NCBI RefSeq assembly: GCF_000711725.1
Contig: NZ_JONP01000020.1
Coordinates: 1-64,000 of the forward strand
Length of the DNA: 64,000 nucleotides
Source: Roseomonas aerilata DSM 19363
GTDB taxonomy: Bacteria > Pseudomonadota > Alphaproteobacteria > Acetobacterales > Acetobacteraceae
Direction of reading: 5' to 3'
Positions 1 through 7,948 of the stretch are shown here, piece by piece. The translations under genes and the position numbers were made by a program. The notes below the pieces were generated by a model. The model did no database searches. It had not been told where the DNA came from and worked only from the letters and a program-made list of their open reading frames with translations. Within the stretch, counting starts at the first letter, position 1; every line of letters begins with the position of its first letter.

Positions 1-302
1 TGGGTGACCTCGAAGGTGACGGTGTGGGCGGTGGCGAAGTTGCCCATGCTGCTGACCGAGGTGGTCTGCACGTCGAGCGCCGGCTGGGCGACCTGGGGGA
101 AGCCGATGGAGAGCGCGGTGACGATGGAGAAGTTGGCGGAGCTGCCGGTGACGAGGAGGGCGCCGCTCGACGAGGTGGAGGCGGTGCCGGGGACGAAGAC
201 GCCGTCCTGGAAGATGCGCGCCGAGAGCTCGGGCGCGGCCTGGGCCTGGGAGGCCATGCCGAGGGAGAGAAGGGCGGCGGCAGCGAGGAGAAGCTTGCGC
301 AT
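1..302 (-). CDS. Secreted protein, 3' part cut by window edge; probable PEP-CTERM/XrtA substrate
   Basis: Reading leftward from ATG 302-300 the frame is open to the window edge, giving about 100 residues, so the C-terminus is not visible. It begins MRKLLLAAAALLSLGMASQA, a clear Sec signal peptide with a likely AQA/AP cleavage. The mature part is Ser/Thr/Val-rich and beta-strand-like, without cysteine. I do not recognise the family with certainty. Three things point to a PEP-CTERM protein sorted by the exosortase encoded just upstream: the signal peptide, the low-complexity beta-rich body, and a sigma-54 promoter about 70 bases upstream that would be driven by PrsR. The sorting motif itself would lie outside the window, so this remains inference. 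Confidence 0.7.
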   Translation of the reverse strand, partial: MRKLLLAAAALLSLGMASQAQAAPELSARIFQDGVFVPGTASTSSSGALLVTGSSANFSIVTALSIGFPQVAQPALDVQTTSVSSMGNFATAHTVTFEVT

Positions 303-370
303 GGAGGAGGGGTTCCTTGGCGGTGGTCGGGTGTCCGGAAGACCGTTGCGGCCTACCCGATACACACAAT

Positions 371-386
371 GGCAACGACCATGCCA
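371..386 (-). promoter_or_regulatory. Sigma-54 (-24/-12) promoter for the secreted protein
   Basis: On the minus strand the sequence reads TGGCAT-GGTCG-TTGCC, with the invariant GG (385-384) and GC (373-372) separated by exactly ten bases. This matches the RpoN consensus TGGCAY-N5-TTGCW at all but one position. Transcription would start near 360, leaving a leader of about 58 bases before ATG 302. PrsR, encoded in this locus, has the GAFTGA loop needed to activate such a promoter. Confidence 0.82.
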
Positions 387-422
387 AGGCGATTTCATCA
401 GAAATAACAATAGGATATTGGT

Positions 423-452
423 TTTGTAATCCGTATAGAACCGGGTTTGTAA
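423..452 (-). promoter_or_regulatory. Paired TTTGTAA repeats, candidate activator site
   Basis: Two copies of TTTGTAA (423-429 and 446-452; TTACAAA on the transcribed strand) lie 23 bases apart, about two helical turns. They sit 60-90 bases upstream of the predicted sigma-54 start, in an unusually AT-rich stretch (391-470) for this genome. The position suits an enhancer-binding activator such as PrsR. The binding assignment is inference. Confidence 0.4.
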
Positions 453-471
453 AGGTATCCGACAAGAGGTG

Positions 472-1956
472 TCAGTTCCCCGCGCGGCGAGACAGCGCGT
501 CTGCCCTGGCCGCCAGCTCGCTCTGCGCTTCCGCAAGGCTGGTGAGAAGTGTCCGGCGCTCCGCAGCGCCCGGGGCGCTCTCGCCCTCTGCGCGTAGGGT
601 GATCGCGAGCACAACCGGCATCCCGCCATTGCCGCGCAGGCTGTTCAGCGCCTGCATAGCGCGCGACCGCAGCCCATCCCCGGCGAGGTGCCCGTCGAGC
701 CAGGCTGCCGCGGCATTGGTGTCGAGAGACTCCGGCGCCTGGCGCGCATCCCAGGTCACGTCGCCCGCGGGAATGCGAAAGATATAGGCCTCGTCCTCCT
801 CACCCAGCAGGCGGCGGCGCGTGGCGGCGACACCGGCCCAGGTGGTGCGCGCGGGAAAGACCAGCAGGCGGGCTGTCGCGGTCAGCCCGCCGCAGTCCAG
901 CGCGCCATCCTCGCGCGCGGTGCAGCCCGGCACGGCCGCGAGGCGCGGGGTCGCGGTCATCGGTTCCCCACCCGCCTCGTCCAGCACAGCCGCTACGCCG
1001 GGTGCCGCAGAGGACAGGAGCGCGACGAGCACCCCCGCCAGGACGAAGCGCGCTCCGCCGGGCGCCGCGCGCGGCGTGGCCGGGGCGGAGATCCCAGCCG
1101 GGGCCGAATCCTCGCGGAAGGGCAGGCCGGCCAGGATGAGAAGGACGAGCACGAGCGAGAAGAAGCCCCAGCCGTAGACCACGTGGTCCGCCGCCGCGGC
1201 CTCGGCGGAGCCGAGATGCTGGGCCAGCACGACGATGCCGAGGGCGCGCGCGCCATTGGCAAGGATCGGCACGATCACGGCGGCCGCCAGCACCGCCGCC
1301 CGTCGGCCGGGGCTGCGGAACAGCGTGACGGCGTAGAGCGCGCCGAAGGCGAGCGCCGCCACGAGGAAACGCAGCCCGGCGCAGGCCTCCGCCACCAGGA
1401 AGGTCCCGGCCGGGGTCTCGATGATGAAGCTGTCCACGTAGTGCGGGATGCCGAGGACGCGCAGGCCGAACTCGACAAGATACGCCGTCACGGTCTGCAG
1501 CAGCGGCACGGCAAAGGCCCCGAAGGGCACGAGGAAGATAAGGTAGAGCAGCGGTGCCGCCATGGCCCGGCAGACCTGCCAGCCGAGGATCGCCAGCGCC
1601 ATGGCCCAGAGGATGCCGATGGCCGCGAGCTGGCGCCCTTCCATGATCCCCATCCGCTCCGACAGCAGCCAGAGGACGGCCGGCGGCAGGATGAGGAGGG
1701 CGAGGGCGGGGGAGGGGACGGGGCCGAGCACCGCCAGCCGATCCCGCCGCACCCAGGCGAGCCAGGCCGCGACCGGCAGCACCAGCCAGCAGTGGTTGTA
1801 GGCCGTAGAGGTTTCCCAGGTATGGACGGCCGCGACGATCTCCTCGCGGAAGAGGAAGCCAAAAAGCGCAAGGGCAAGGCCGAGCACGACGAGCGCCCCG
1901 GTCCAGCCCGAACGCGGACGTACCACCGCGGTGACGCCCCCCGCCGTGGCGCTCAT
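472..1956 (-). CDS. xrtA: Exosortase A with C-terminal EpsI-like domain
   Basis: Inner-membrane cysteine protease/transpeptidase that cleaves PEP-CTERM sorting signals and is thought to hand the protein to the cell-surface glycan. The N-terminal ~285 residues form about eight membrane spans and carry the three exosortase active-site residues: Cys192 in AEACAGLR, Arg237 in NGARALG and His258 in DHVVYGW. The region after a Pro/Ala linker (about 285-310) has one more span and then a soluble, periplasmic EpsI-like domain to residue 494, so the two functions are fused. It is the last gene of the leftward operon, and its ATG overlaps the TGA of its continuation partner (ATGA with the glycosyltransferase). 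The family assignment is firm. The EpsI label for the tail rests on layout and weak motif resemblance. Confidence 0.92.
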   Translation of the reverse strand: MSATAGGVTAVVRPRSGWTGALVVLGLALALFGFLFREEIVAAVHTWETSTAYNHCWLVLPVAAWLAWVRRDRLAVLGPVPSPALALLILPPAVLWLLSERMGIMEGRQLAAIGILWAMALAILGWQVCRAMAAPLLYLIFLVPFGAFAVPLLQTVTAYLVEFGLRVLGIPHYVDSFIIETPAGTFLVAEACAGLRFLVAALAFGALYAVTLFRSPGRRAAVLAAAVIVPILANGARALGIVVLAQHLGSAEAAAADHVVYGWGFFSLVLVLLILAGLPFREDSAPAGISAPATPRAAPGGARFVLAGVLVALLSSAAPGVAAVLDEAGGEPMTATPRLAAVPGCTAREDGALDCGGLTATARLLVFPARTTWAGVAATRRRLLGEEDEAYIFRIPAGDVTWDARQAPESLDTNAAAAWLDGHLAGDGLRSRAMQALNSLRGNGGMPVVLAITLRAEGESAPGAAERRTLLTSLAEAQSELAARADALSRRAGN

Positions 1957-3176
1957 TCGGCCGCGGCCTGGAGGCCGCCCCCCATCATCGCGTCCAGCCG
2001 GCGCAACGTCACCGACCAGGGATAGGTGCCGAGCACCGCCGCCCGCGCCGCCGCGCCGAGGCCGGGATGGGCACCGTCCAGCACCTCCGCCACACGGCGC
2101 GCGGTTTCCTCGGCGCCGTCTGCCACCAACAGGTCCTTGCCTGCCCGCGCCCTCACGCCCTCATGCGCCTGGGGGGAGGCAACGACCGGACGCGCCATGG
2201 ACATGGCCTCCAACACCTTGTTCTGGATGCCGCGCGCGATCCGCAGCGGTGCGACCGCGACGTCCGCGTGGGCGAGGTAGGGCCGCACGTCCGGCACGCG
2301 CCCGGTGACGTGCACGCCGGGCAGGGAGGCAAGAGCCGTCACGCTCGGTGCTGGATTGGCGCCGACGATGTGGAACTCCGGCGCCGGGTTACGGCGACGG
2401 AGGATCGGCATGACCTCCTGCGCGAACCAGGTCACGGCCTCCACGTTCGGGCGGTAGTCCATCGTGCCGGTGAAGACGAGCGCGGGCGCCGGTCCAAAGG
2501 GGCGCTCGCGTGGGACAGAAGGATCGAAGCGGTCGAGATCGACGCCGTTCTCCAGCCAGTCCGCACGACCCGCCGCCTCGGGCGCGAGTTCCACGAAGCG
2601 GTCGCGCTCGGCCGGGGAGACGAAGAGGGTGAGGTCGAAGGCCGCCGCGGCACGACGCTCGAAGGCGAGCAGAGTGCGCGCCTCGCGTGCCCAGACCGGG
2701 CCCATCGGGAGCCCGGCGCCGGCGGCATAGGCGCGCCACTTCTCAGAATCGACGTCCACCATGTCGAGCACCCGGCGCGGCGCCGGACCGCGCGGCGCCG
2801 GTCCCATGGCATAGGGCGCCATGGCCGAAGAATAGACGAAGACCGCGCCATAGCGCCCCTCCGCGATGCCGCCGCGCGCCCAGGCGCTCAGCCCCGGCTC
2901 GTGGAACCAGCCGAGCGTCAGCGGCAGCCCCGGGCGGACGGAGGTGACCGCCCGCAACCCCTGCTTGCGCCGGCTGACCGCCCGCCACTCCACCGCCGAG
3001 CAGCGCGCCTTGAGGGCGCCGAGGTGGTCGAGGTCTGCCGGGTCGTCCACCAGGCAGCCCAGCTCCACGTCCCAGCTCTCGGCCAGGCGGTCGAGGATGT
3101 GCCAGGCGCGGATCTTCTCGCCCTTCTCCGGCGGATAGGGGATCCGGTGGCAGAGGAAGAGCAGGCGGCGCGACAT
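1953..3176 (-). CDS. XrtA-system glycosyltransferase (TIGR03087-like, GT4 fold)
   Basis: Cytoplasmic retaining glycosyltransferase that adds a sugar to the lipid-linked exopolysaccharide repeat. The start LLFLCHRIPYPPEKGEKIRA, with its proline/glycine donor loop, is diagnostic of the PEP-CTERM/XrtA-associated subgroup. The middle has VFTGTMDYRPNVEA, the usual start of the second Rossmann domain. The C-terminal part has the GT4 region PLRIARGIQNKVLEAMSMARPVV-type sequence, including the E-x7-E-like nucleotide-sugar site. At 407 residues it is normal length. It sits four bases after the FemAB-like gene and overlaps xrtA by ATGA, so it is translationally coupled. The acceptor and donor sugars cannot be read from the sequence. 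Confidence 0.9.
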   Translation of the reverse strand: MSRRLLFLCHRIPYPPEKGEKIRAWHILDRLAESWDVELGCLVDDPADLDHLGALKARCSAVEWRAVSRRKQGLRAVTSVRPGLPLTLGWFHEPGLSAWARGGIAEGRYGAVFVYSSAMAPYAMGPAPRGPAPRRVLDMVDVDSEKWRAYAAGAGLPMGPVWAREARTLLAFERRAAAAFDLTLFVSPAERDRFVELAPEAAGRADWLENGVDLDRFDPSVPRERPFGPAPALVFTGTMDYRPNVEAVTWFAQEVMPILRRRNPAPEFHIVGANPAPSVTALASLPGVHVTGRVPDVRPYLAHADVAVAPLRIARGIQNKVLEAMSMARPVVASPQAHEGVRARAGKDLLVADGAEETARRVAEVLDGAHPGLGAAARAAVLGTYPWSVTLRRLDAMMGGGLQAAAE

Positions 3177-3180
3177 GCGT

Positions 3181-4230
3181 TCAGCCCAGCCCGCGCGTGA
3201 GCGGCGGGCCGAGGATATTGGCCACCGGCAGCGGCAGGCGCTTCCACACCTTGATCATCGCCGCGTATTTCGGGTTCTTCGGGTTGTTCTCCGGCAACGC
3301 CGCGCCCGGGCGCAGGCGATAGGCGTAGTGCAGGGGCGTCGGCTCGAAGCCCCAGTTCTTCTTGAAGGAGAAGGCGCCCGTGTCGGACTTGCTGCGGCCG
3401 AAGTCGAACATCCGCGCGCCGCGCTCGGCCCCGGCGCGCCGCATCACCTCCCAGTACATGAAGTCGTTGGCGGCGACGTTGCGCGCCTCCGCGGTGCCGC
3501 CGCCGTAATAGGGCAGCACCTCGTCGCGGAAGTGGAAGTTCAGCACGGAGGCGACCGGACGCCCCTCGTGCAGCACGGTGGTCACGTCGTGCTCGCCCGG
3601 GAAGGCCTCGGCCAGCGCCTGGAAATAGGCACGCGGGAAAACCGGGCTGCCGAGGTTCCGCACGCTCTCCGCATAGACGCGGTGCAGCGTCGGGATGTCG
3701 CTGTTCGACACGGAGGTGAGGCCATTCTGGATGCCTTTCCTCACCATCGCACGCTGCTTGCGCGGGATCGCCTTCATGTCGGCATCGGCATCGCCCGTGA
3801 TCGGGCGGCGGAAGGTCCAGTAGAGGGGCGGGCGCATGCCCCAGCCATGCTCGGTCGGGTCCGGCATCGGCAGCCGGAGGTGACGGAACTCGAGGCAGGC
3901 CGCGCCGGTCGTGCGGTGCAACTCGATCGCGTGCGCCTCCAGCGCTGCCGCTGCCTCGGGCGTCGCCGCGACCGGGCCGCCATAGACGCAGAAGGGGGTG
4001 GAGGCGAGGAGGTCGCCGAAGAGGGGCGTCTTCATCCGCGCGAGCGGCAGCACGCCGACGATGGCGCCGTCCTGCTCGGCCATGGCGAAATGCGTGCGGT
4101 GGCGGAACGCGCGCTCGATCACGCGCGCCCAGGCGGAGAGATGGAAGAAGCCCGCATTGGGCTGCGCGCGGACAAAGCTGTCCCAGGCGCCCTCGCTGGC
4201 CGCATCGAGAGGCCGAACCTTCACTGCCAC
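3181..4230 (-). CDS. FemAB family XrtA/PEP-CTERM system-associated protein
   Basis: Double-GNAT-fold protein of the FemAB type, about 349 residues, found beside exosortase A genes. Relatives transfer amino acids from aminoacyl-tRNA, but the role in XrtA loci is unknown and may be decoration of the glycan precursor. The core contains IPRKQRAMVRKG, YYGGGTAEARN and MFDFGRSKSDTGAFSFKKNW, the last being the conserved FemAB C-terminal block. I placed the start at GTG 4230 (VAVKVRPLDAASEG), four bases after the deacetylase stop. The open frame extends to 4335, but that part lies inside the deacetylase gene and is out-of-frame in character. GTG 4224 is an alternative. Confidence 0.85.
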   Translation of the reverse strand: MAVKVRPLDAASEGAWDSFVRAQPNAGFFHLSAWARVIERAFRHRTHFAMAEQDGAIVGVLPLARMKTPLFGDLLASTPFCVYGGPVAATPEAAAALEAHAIELHRTTGAACLEFRHLRLPMPDPTEHGWGMRPPLYWTFRRPITGDADADMKAIPRKQRAMVRKGIQNGLTSVSNSDIPTLHRVYAESVRNLGSPVFPRAYFQALAEAFPGEHDVTTVLHEGRPVASVLNFHFRDEVLPYYGGGTAEARNVAANDFMYWEVMRRAGAERGARMFDFGRSKSDTGAFSFKKNWGFEPTPLHYAYRLRPGAALPENNPKNPKYAAMIKVWKRLPLPVANILGPPLTRGLG

Positions 4231-4234
4231 GGTC

Positions 4235-5110
4235 TCAGGTCCTCGCCGGCTCGGGCACGAGGCCGAAGACCTCGTCCATCCGACCCCAGGAGAAATCGCG
4301 CAGCAGCCGCTCCAGTCTCGCCTCCATGGCGCCAAGCCCCACGCGGTGCCTGAAGCGCGAGAGGCGGCGCGCGCCCGGCACCTCCGGCTGGCCCGGATCG
4401 ACCTCCCAGGGGTGGAAGTAGAAGACGCCCGGCTGTCCGTCCGCCGCGTTCACCCGCCGCAGACCAGCTCGGAAAAGCGGATAGGGCATCAGCCGGAACC
4501 AGCCGCCGCCGGCGCAGGGCAGGTTGCGGCCGCCCGCGCGCACCGTGGTCATCGGCACCTCGGTTACCCCGGCCGCGTCGGGCCGGTGCGGCACGCGCGG
4601 CGAATCCGGGGAACCGTAGAGGTCGTGCCGGATCGGAAAGACGGAGGACGAGTAGGTATAACCCTCCTCTGCCAGAACGCGATGCGCCCAGGGCGTCAGG
4701 TTCGGCCCGATTGAGAATGTGGGCGCGCGGTAGCCGCGCACCGGCACGGCCGCCACGTCCTCCAGCACGCGCTTCGCCCGGCGGATGTCCTCGCGGAAGC
4801 GGCTCTCGCCGATCTCGCTGACCAGCTCATGGCCGAAGCCGTGGCTCGCCAGCTCGTGTCCGGCATCGGCGATGCGGCGCACCAGCGCGGGCTGGCGCTC
4901 CGCCACCCAGCCAAGGGTGAAGAAGGTGGCGCGCACGCCCGCGCGGTCGAACGCCGCGAGGATGCGATCGGTGTTTGCCTCCACCCGCAGCTCAAGCCCG
5001 TCCCAGGCGTCGCGCGGGATGGTGCCGGCGAAGGCCTGCACCTGGAACCAGTCCTCCACGTCCACGCTCATCGCGTTGCGCAGGCGCGTTCCGGGCGAGA
5101 TGGCGTTCAC
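4235..5110 (-). CDS. XrtA-system polysaccharide deacetylase
   Basis: NodB-homology (CE4) deacetylase of 291 residues, removing N-acetyl groups from the polymer or its precursor. The catalytic-base motif is MSVDVEDWFQV near residue 14, the metal-binding histidines are in ELASHGFGHEL, and motif 3 is RGYRAPTFSIG. The C-terminal FYFHPWEVDPGQPE is characteristic of the exosortase-associated subgroup. No signal peptide is present, so it probably acts in the cytoplasm or at the inner membrane. Its GTG start overlaps the TGA of the upstream ATPase gene (GTGA), and its stop lies four bases before the FemAB start. Confidence 0.92.
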   Translation of the reverse strand: MNAISPGTRLRNAMSVDVEDWFQVQAFAGTIPRDAWDGLELRVEANTDRILAAFDRAGVRATFFTLGWVAERQPALVRRIADAGHELASHGFGHELVSEIGESRFREDIRRAKRVLEDVAAVPVRGYRAPTFSIGPNLTPWAHRVLAEEGYTYSSSVFPIRHDLYGSPDSPRVPHRPDAAGVTEVPMTTVRAGGRNLPCAGGGWFRLMPYPLFRAGLRRVNAADGQPGVFYFHPWEVDPGQPEVPGARRLSRFRHRVGLGAMEARLERLLRDFSWGRMDEVFGLVPEPART

Positions 5111-6069
5111 GCCTTCCCCCGGGGCATGTTGAACAGGTCGGCCAAGCGCCCGAGCACGCGGTCGTGCCGGGCGATCATGCCTTCCACCGAGCCGAGCCGA
5201 CGCGCCAATTCGTTCGTGTCGCCGTCCGTGAAGTTCCCACCGTTGGAGCTCCCGCGTGGCCCGGCGCCAAGGTCGTCCTCAAGCTCGAGCGCCGTGGCCT
5301 CCACCAGGCCGCGCGTGAAGGTCCAGGTTTCCTCCAGCGCGCCGGCGAGCAGCACGCGCGAGCAGAGCCGGTTGATGCGGCGTGGGATGCCGGCGCTGTG
5401 CCGGTGCACGCTGTCCAGCGCCTCCGGCTCCCAGTTCGGGCGGCCGTCCCAGCCCACCGCGCGCAGGCGGTGCTCCACGTAGGCGTGGGTCTCCTCCGCC
5501 GTCAGCCCCGTCAGGTGATAGGAGGCGAGGATGCGCTGGCGGAGCTGGTCGAGATCCGGACTGGAGAGCGTGCGCCGAAGCTGCGGCTGCCCGAGCAGGA
5601 TGATCTGCAGCAGCGGCTGCCCTTCCTCCCCCGTGAGGTTGGAGAGCATCCGCAGCTCCTCCAGCGCCGCGAAGGGGAGAGCCTGTGCCTCGTCCACGAT
5701 CAGCACGTGGCGCTGCGGCCCGTGCTGAAGCGCGCTGCCGACCGCGCGCAGCACGGTCGCCTTGCTGCCCTCCATCGGTGCGCCGAAGGCGTCGGCGGCG
5801 AGGGCCAGCAGGTCGTCCGCCTCCACCTGGGTGGTGGCGATGCGCGCGACCGCGAAGCCGCTCGGGTCCAGCCGCGCGCAGAGCCGCTCGACGAGCGTCG
5901 TCTTGCCCGCGCCGACCTCGCCGGTGACGACGACGAAGCCCTCGCCTTGCGAAAGGCCGAACAGCAGATGCCGCTCCGCGCGGCTATGCCCGGAACTCGG
6001 GAAGAAAAGCCGGGCGTTCGGCGTCATCTGGAATGGCGCTTCGCGGAACCCGTAATATTCGTTGTACAT
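5107..6069 (-). CDS. XrtA/PEP-CTERM system-associated ATPase
   Basis: AAA ATPase of 320 residues, of the ExeA/GspA-like group always found in XrtA exopolysaccharide operons. It opens with MYNEYYGFREAPFQMTPN. Walker A is GEVGAGKTTL (about 50-59), Walker B is VLIVDEAQAL, and the sensor region includes LLGQPQLRRTL. The C-terminal ~55 residues are a short linker and a helical tail ending in FNMPRGKA. An open frame reaches 6261, but ATG 6069 fits the family start and lies ten bases after the stop of the outer-membrane protein. Its task, perhaps driving assembly or export across the envelope, is not established. Confidence 0.92.
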   Translation of the reverse strand: MYNEYYGFREAPFQMTPNARLFFPSSGHSRAERHLLFGLSQGEGFVVVTGEVGAGKTTLVERLCARLDPSGFAVARIATTQVEADDLLALAADAFGAPMEGSKATVLRAVGSALQHGPQRHVLIVDEAQALPFAALEELRMLSNLTGEEGQPLLQIILLGQPQLRRTLSSPDLDQLRQRILASYHLTGLTAEETHAYVEHRLRAVGWDGRPNWEPEALDSVHRHSAGIPRRINRLCSRVLLAGALEETWTFTRGLVEATALELEDDLGAGPRGSSNGGNFTDGDTNELARRLGSVEGMIARHDRVLGRLADLFNMPRGKA

Positions 6070-6079
6070 CGTGGCGTCC

Positions 6080-7948
6080 CTAGAAGTCCTGCCGCAGCGA
6101 GACGAGGACGAGATTCTGGATACTGGTGCCCTGGTTAATACCGGCGAAACGGTCCGTGCCGTTGTCGCGGCGGCTGATGGCGTAGAGCAGGTTGCCGGAG
6201 AGCCGAGGCGTGAAGCGCCGCACGAGGGAGGCGCTGGCGGTCGCCGTGTTCCCCGACCCAAAGGTGGGGGAGGTGTAGGTGCCGTACTGGAAGTACCCGA
6301 TGGCCGTCATCTCCGGCGTGAGCTCATGGGCCCAGGAGATGCTTCCCGAGGTGCCACGCTGGGAGAAAGCCACCGTCTCGCTCGTCGTCGCGATCGGCGT
6401 CTGCTCCTCGCGGAAGAGGGCGAGGCTCACCGTGTCCCGCGTGAAGCTGCGGCTTATCGAAAGGGCGGCCCGCTTCACCCGCAGCAGCCCGCCTTGCGTC
6501 GCCAGGAAGGGATTGCTGCCGAAGCTTCCGGTATCGGTTGCCGGGCTGAAGTTGTTGCCGAGGCTGCCGGGATAGCCAGACTCGTCCAGCGTACCGGTGG
6601 AGAGCAGGTCCGTGCCGCGCTGCGTACTCGTGGTCAGCCGGTCGTTGTAGCTGGCCAGAAGCTGGGTGCGCGGCCCGAGCGCGACGTTCGCCTCGAGAGA
6701 GGCGGAGTTGTAGCCATCCCGGCGCCCGTAGCGGGCGGTGATGACGCTGTACTCGTTCGGGCGCAGCCGGGTGCCGACCGACCAGATCGGCCCTTGGATG
6801 CTCACCCGCGGCGTGCCCGCGTAGCTCTGGTCCTCGTAGCCGCCCTCGACGAAGGCCGCGATGTTGCGCGTGATGCCGTAGAGCGCCTGCACCGACGCCT
6901 GGTCGCGATGCGCGCCGTTGAGCACGCCACTACCGCTGAAGGTCGTGCCGCTGATCCGTCCCTCCAGCGCCACCCGGCCAAGATTCTCGCCGCTCCGCAG
7001 CACGCCGAAGATCTGGCTCGAGGTGTAGTCCTGCGAGGTGAAGTAACGCTGCCCGGACCCGGGCAGGAAGGCGTCGCTACCCGAGGTGGAGCCGTAGCTG
7101 TAGCTGTACCCTGCGATGGCCGTCGCCCAGCCGCCGAAGCGATGCACGTAGTAGGGCGTGGCCGAGAGGTTCACCGTCTGCACGCGGTTGTTCCGCCCGA
7201 CGACGGTCGTGCCCTCCGGCGTATAGCCGCCGGTGGCCGTGCGCGTATCGCCGGAGCCGCTCAGCGCGAGGAACAGGGATTCCGGCACGATCGTCGCGAG
7301 CGCATCGCCCACGAATCGATGGTCGAGGCGGTCCTGGCCTGGAGTGTTCGCGTAGTACTCGTAGGTCGGCGCATAGGTGAGGCCGCCGCGAAGCCGTGCC
7401 GTATCCGCCGCGACGTAGAAGTTCGGCGTGATCGTCGTAATGAAATCGGAGCGCTTGTTGCGAGGGTCCTGGTACAGGTTGTCTGTCCAGAGCTCCTGCA
7501 CCACGACGCTCGGCCGCACCGTGTAGGCACGCCCGTCCGGCAGACCGTAGCCTGCAGGGGGGCCGAGCGGTGCGCCGAGGCCGCCGGGCTGCGCTGGGGA
7601 GCCGGAGAAGAGCCCGGCCCGCCCGGGCGGAAGCCCGGCGCCGAGGCGACCGACCGGCGAGCCGCCGAACAAGGTGTCGGCCGCATCACGCGGGGCAAAC
7701 GGCTCGAAGGTCGTGGCCGCGTCGTCACGCGTGGAGTCGGCCGGGCGCTGCCCGGTGGTGTCGTCGGTCCGGGTGCCGGTGTCGGACGCCGCCGGGGAGG
7801 AGGCGCCCGCGCTGCCCTGGCCGCCGCCCTGGTCGGACCCGAGCGCCTCCTGGGCGGCCGCGCCACCGGTCGAGGCCACGGCGCAGGCCAGCGCGAGAGC
7901 GACCGCCCGGAGGGGCGGCGCCGATGACGGACGTGCGCGCCGCTTCAC
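6080..7948 (-). CDS. XrtA-system outer-membrane beta-barrel protein (TIGR03016-like)
   Basis: Large outer-membrane protein of 622 residues. A signal peptide ends near residue 33 (GGAAAQ/EALG). A low-complexity Ser/Thr/Pro/Gly stretch (about 40-150) follows, then beta strands with alternating aromatic residues. The C-terminal strand ends LVSLRQDF, with the terminal Phe needed for BAM-dependent assembly. Proteins of this family sit between the tyrosine kinase and ATPase genes in XrtA loci, as here, and probably form the exit pore or scaffold for the glycan. The start is GTG 7948, whose bases overlap the kinase TGA (GTGA), giving translational coupling. Confidence 0.88.
   Translation of the reverse strand: MKRRARPSSAPPLRAVALALACAVASTGGAAAQEALGSDQGGGQGSAGASSPAASDTGTRTDDTTGQRPADSTRDDAATTFEPFAPRDAADTLFGGSPVGRLGAGLPPGRAGLFSGSPAQPGGLGAPLGPPAGYGLPDGRAYTVRPSVVVQELWTDNLYQDPRNKRSDFITTITPNFYVAADTARLRGGLTYAPTYEYYANTPGQDRLDHRFVGDALATIVPESLFLALSGSGDTRTATGGYTPEGTTVVGRNNRVQTVNLSATPYYVHRFGGWATAIAGYSYSYGSTSGSDAFLPGSGQRYFTSQDYTSSQIFGVLRSGENLGRVALEGRISGTTFSGSGVLNGAHRDQASVQALYGITRNIAAFVEGGYEDQSYAGTPRVSIQGPIWSVGTRLRPNEYSVITARYGRRDGYNSASLEANVALGPRTQLLASYNDRLTTSTQRGTDLLSTGTLDESGYPGSLGNNFSPATDTGSFGSNPFLATQGGLLRVKRAALSISRSFTRDTVSLALFREEQTPIATTSETVAFSQRGTSGSISWAHELTPEMTAIGYFQYGTYTSPTFGSGNTATASASLVRRFTPRLSGNLLYAISRRDNGTDRFAGINQGTSIQNLVLVSLRQDF

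Noticed and set aside
688-2025. Rightward open frame of 445 codons opposite xrtA
   Set aside because: Antisense to a clear exosortase with all active-site residues; the translation has no recognisable feature.
6062-7927. Long rightward open frame of 621 codons opposite the outer-membrane protein gene
   Set aside because: Arg/Gly/Ala-rich composition without any domain, wholly antisense to a convincing beta-barrel gene; a product of high GC content.
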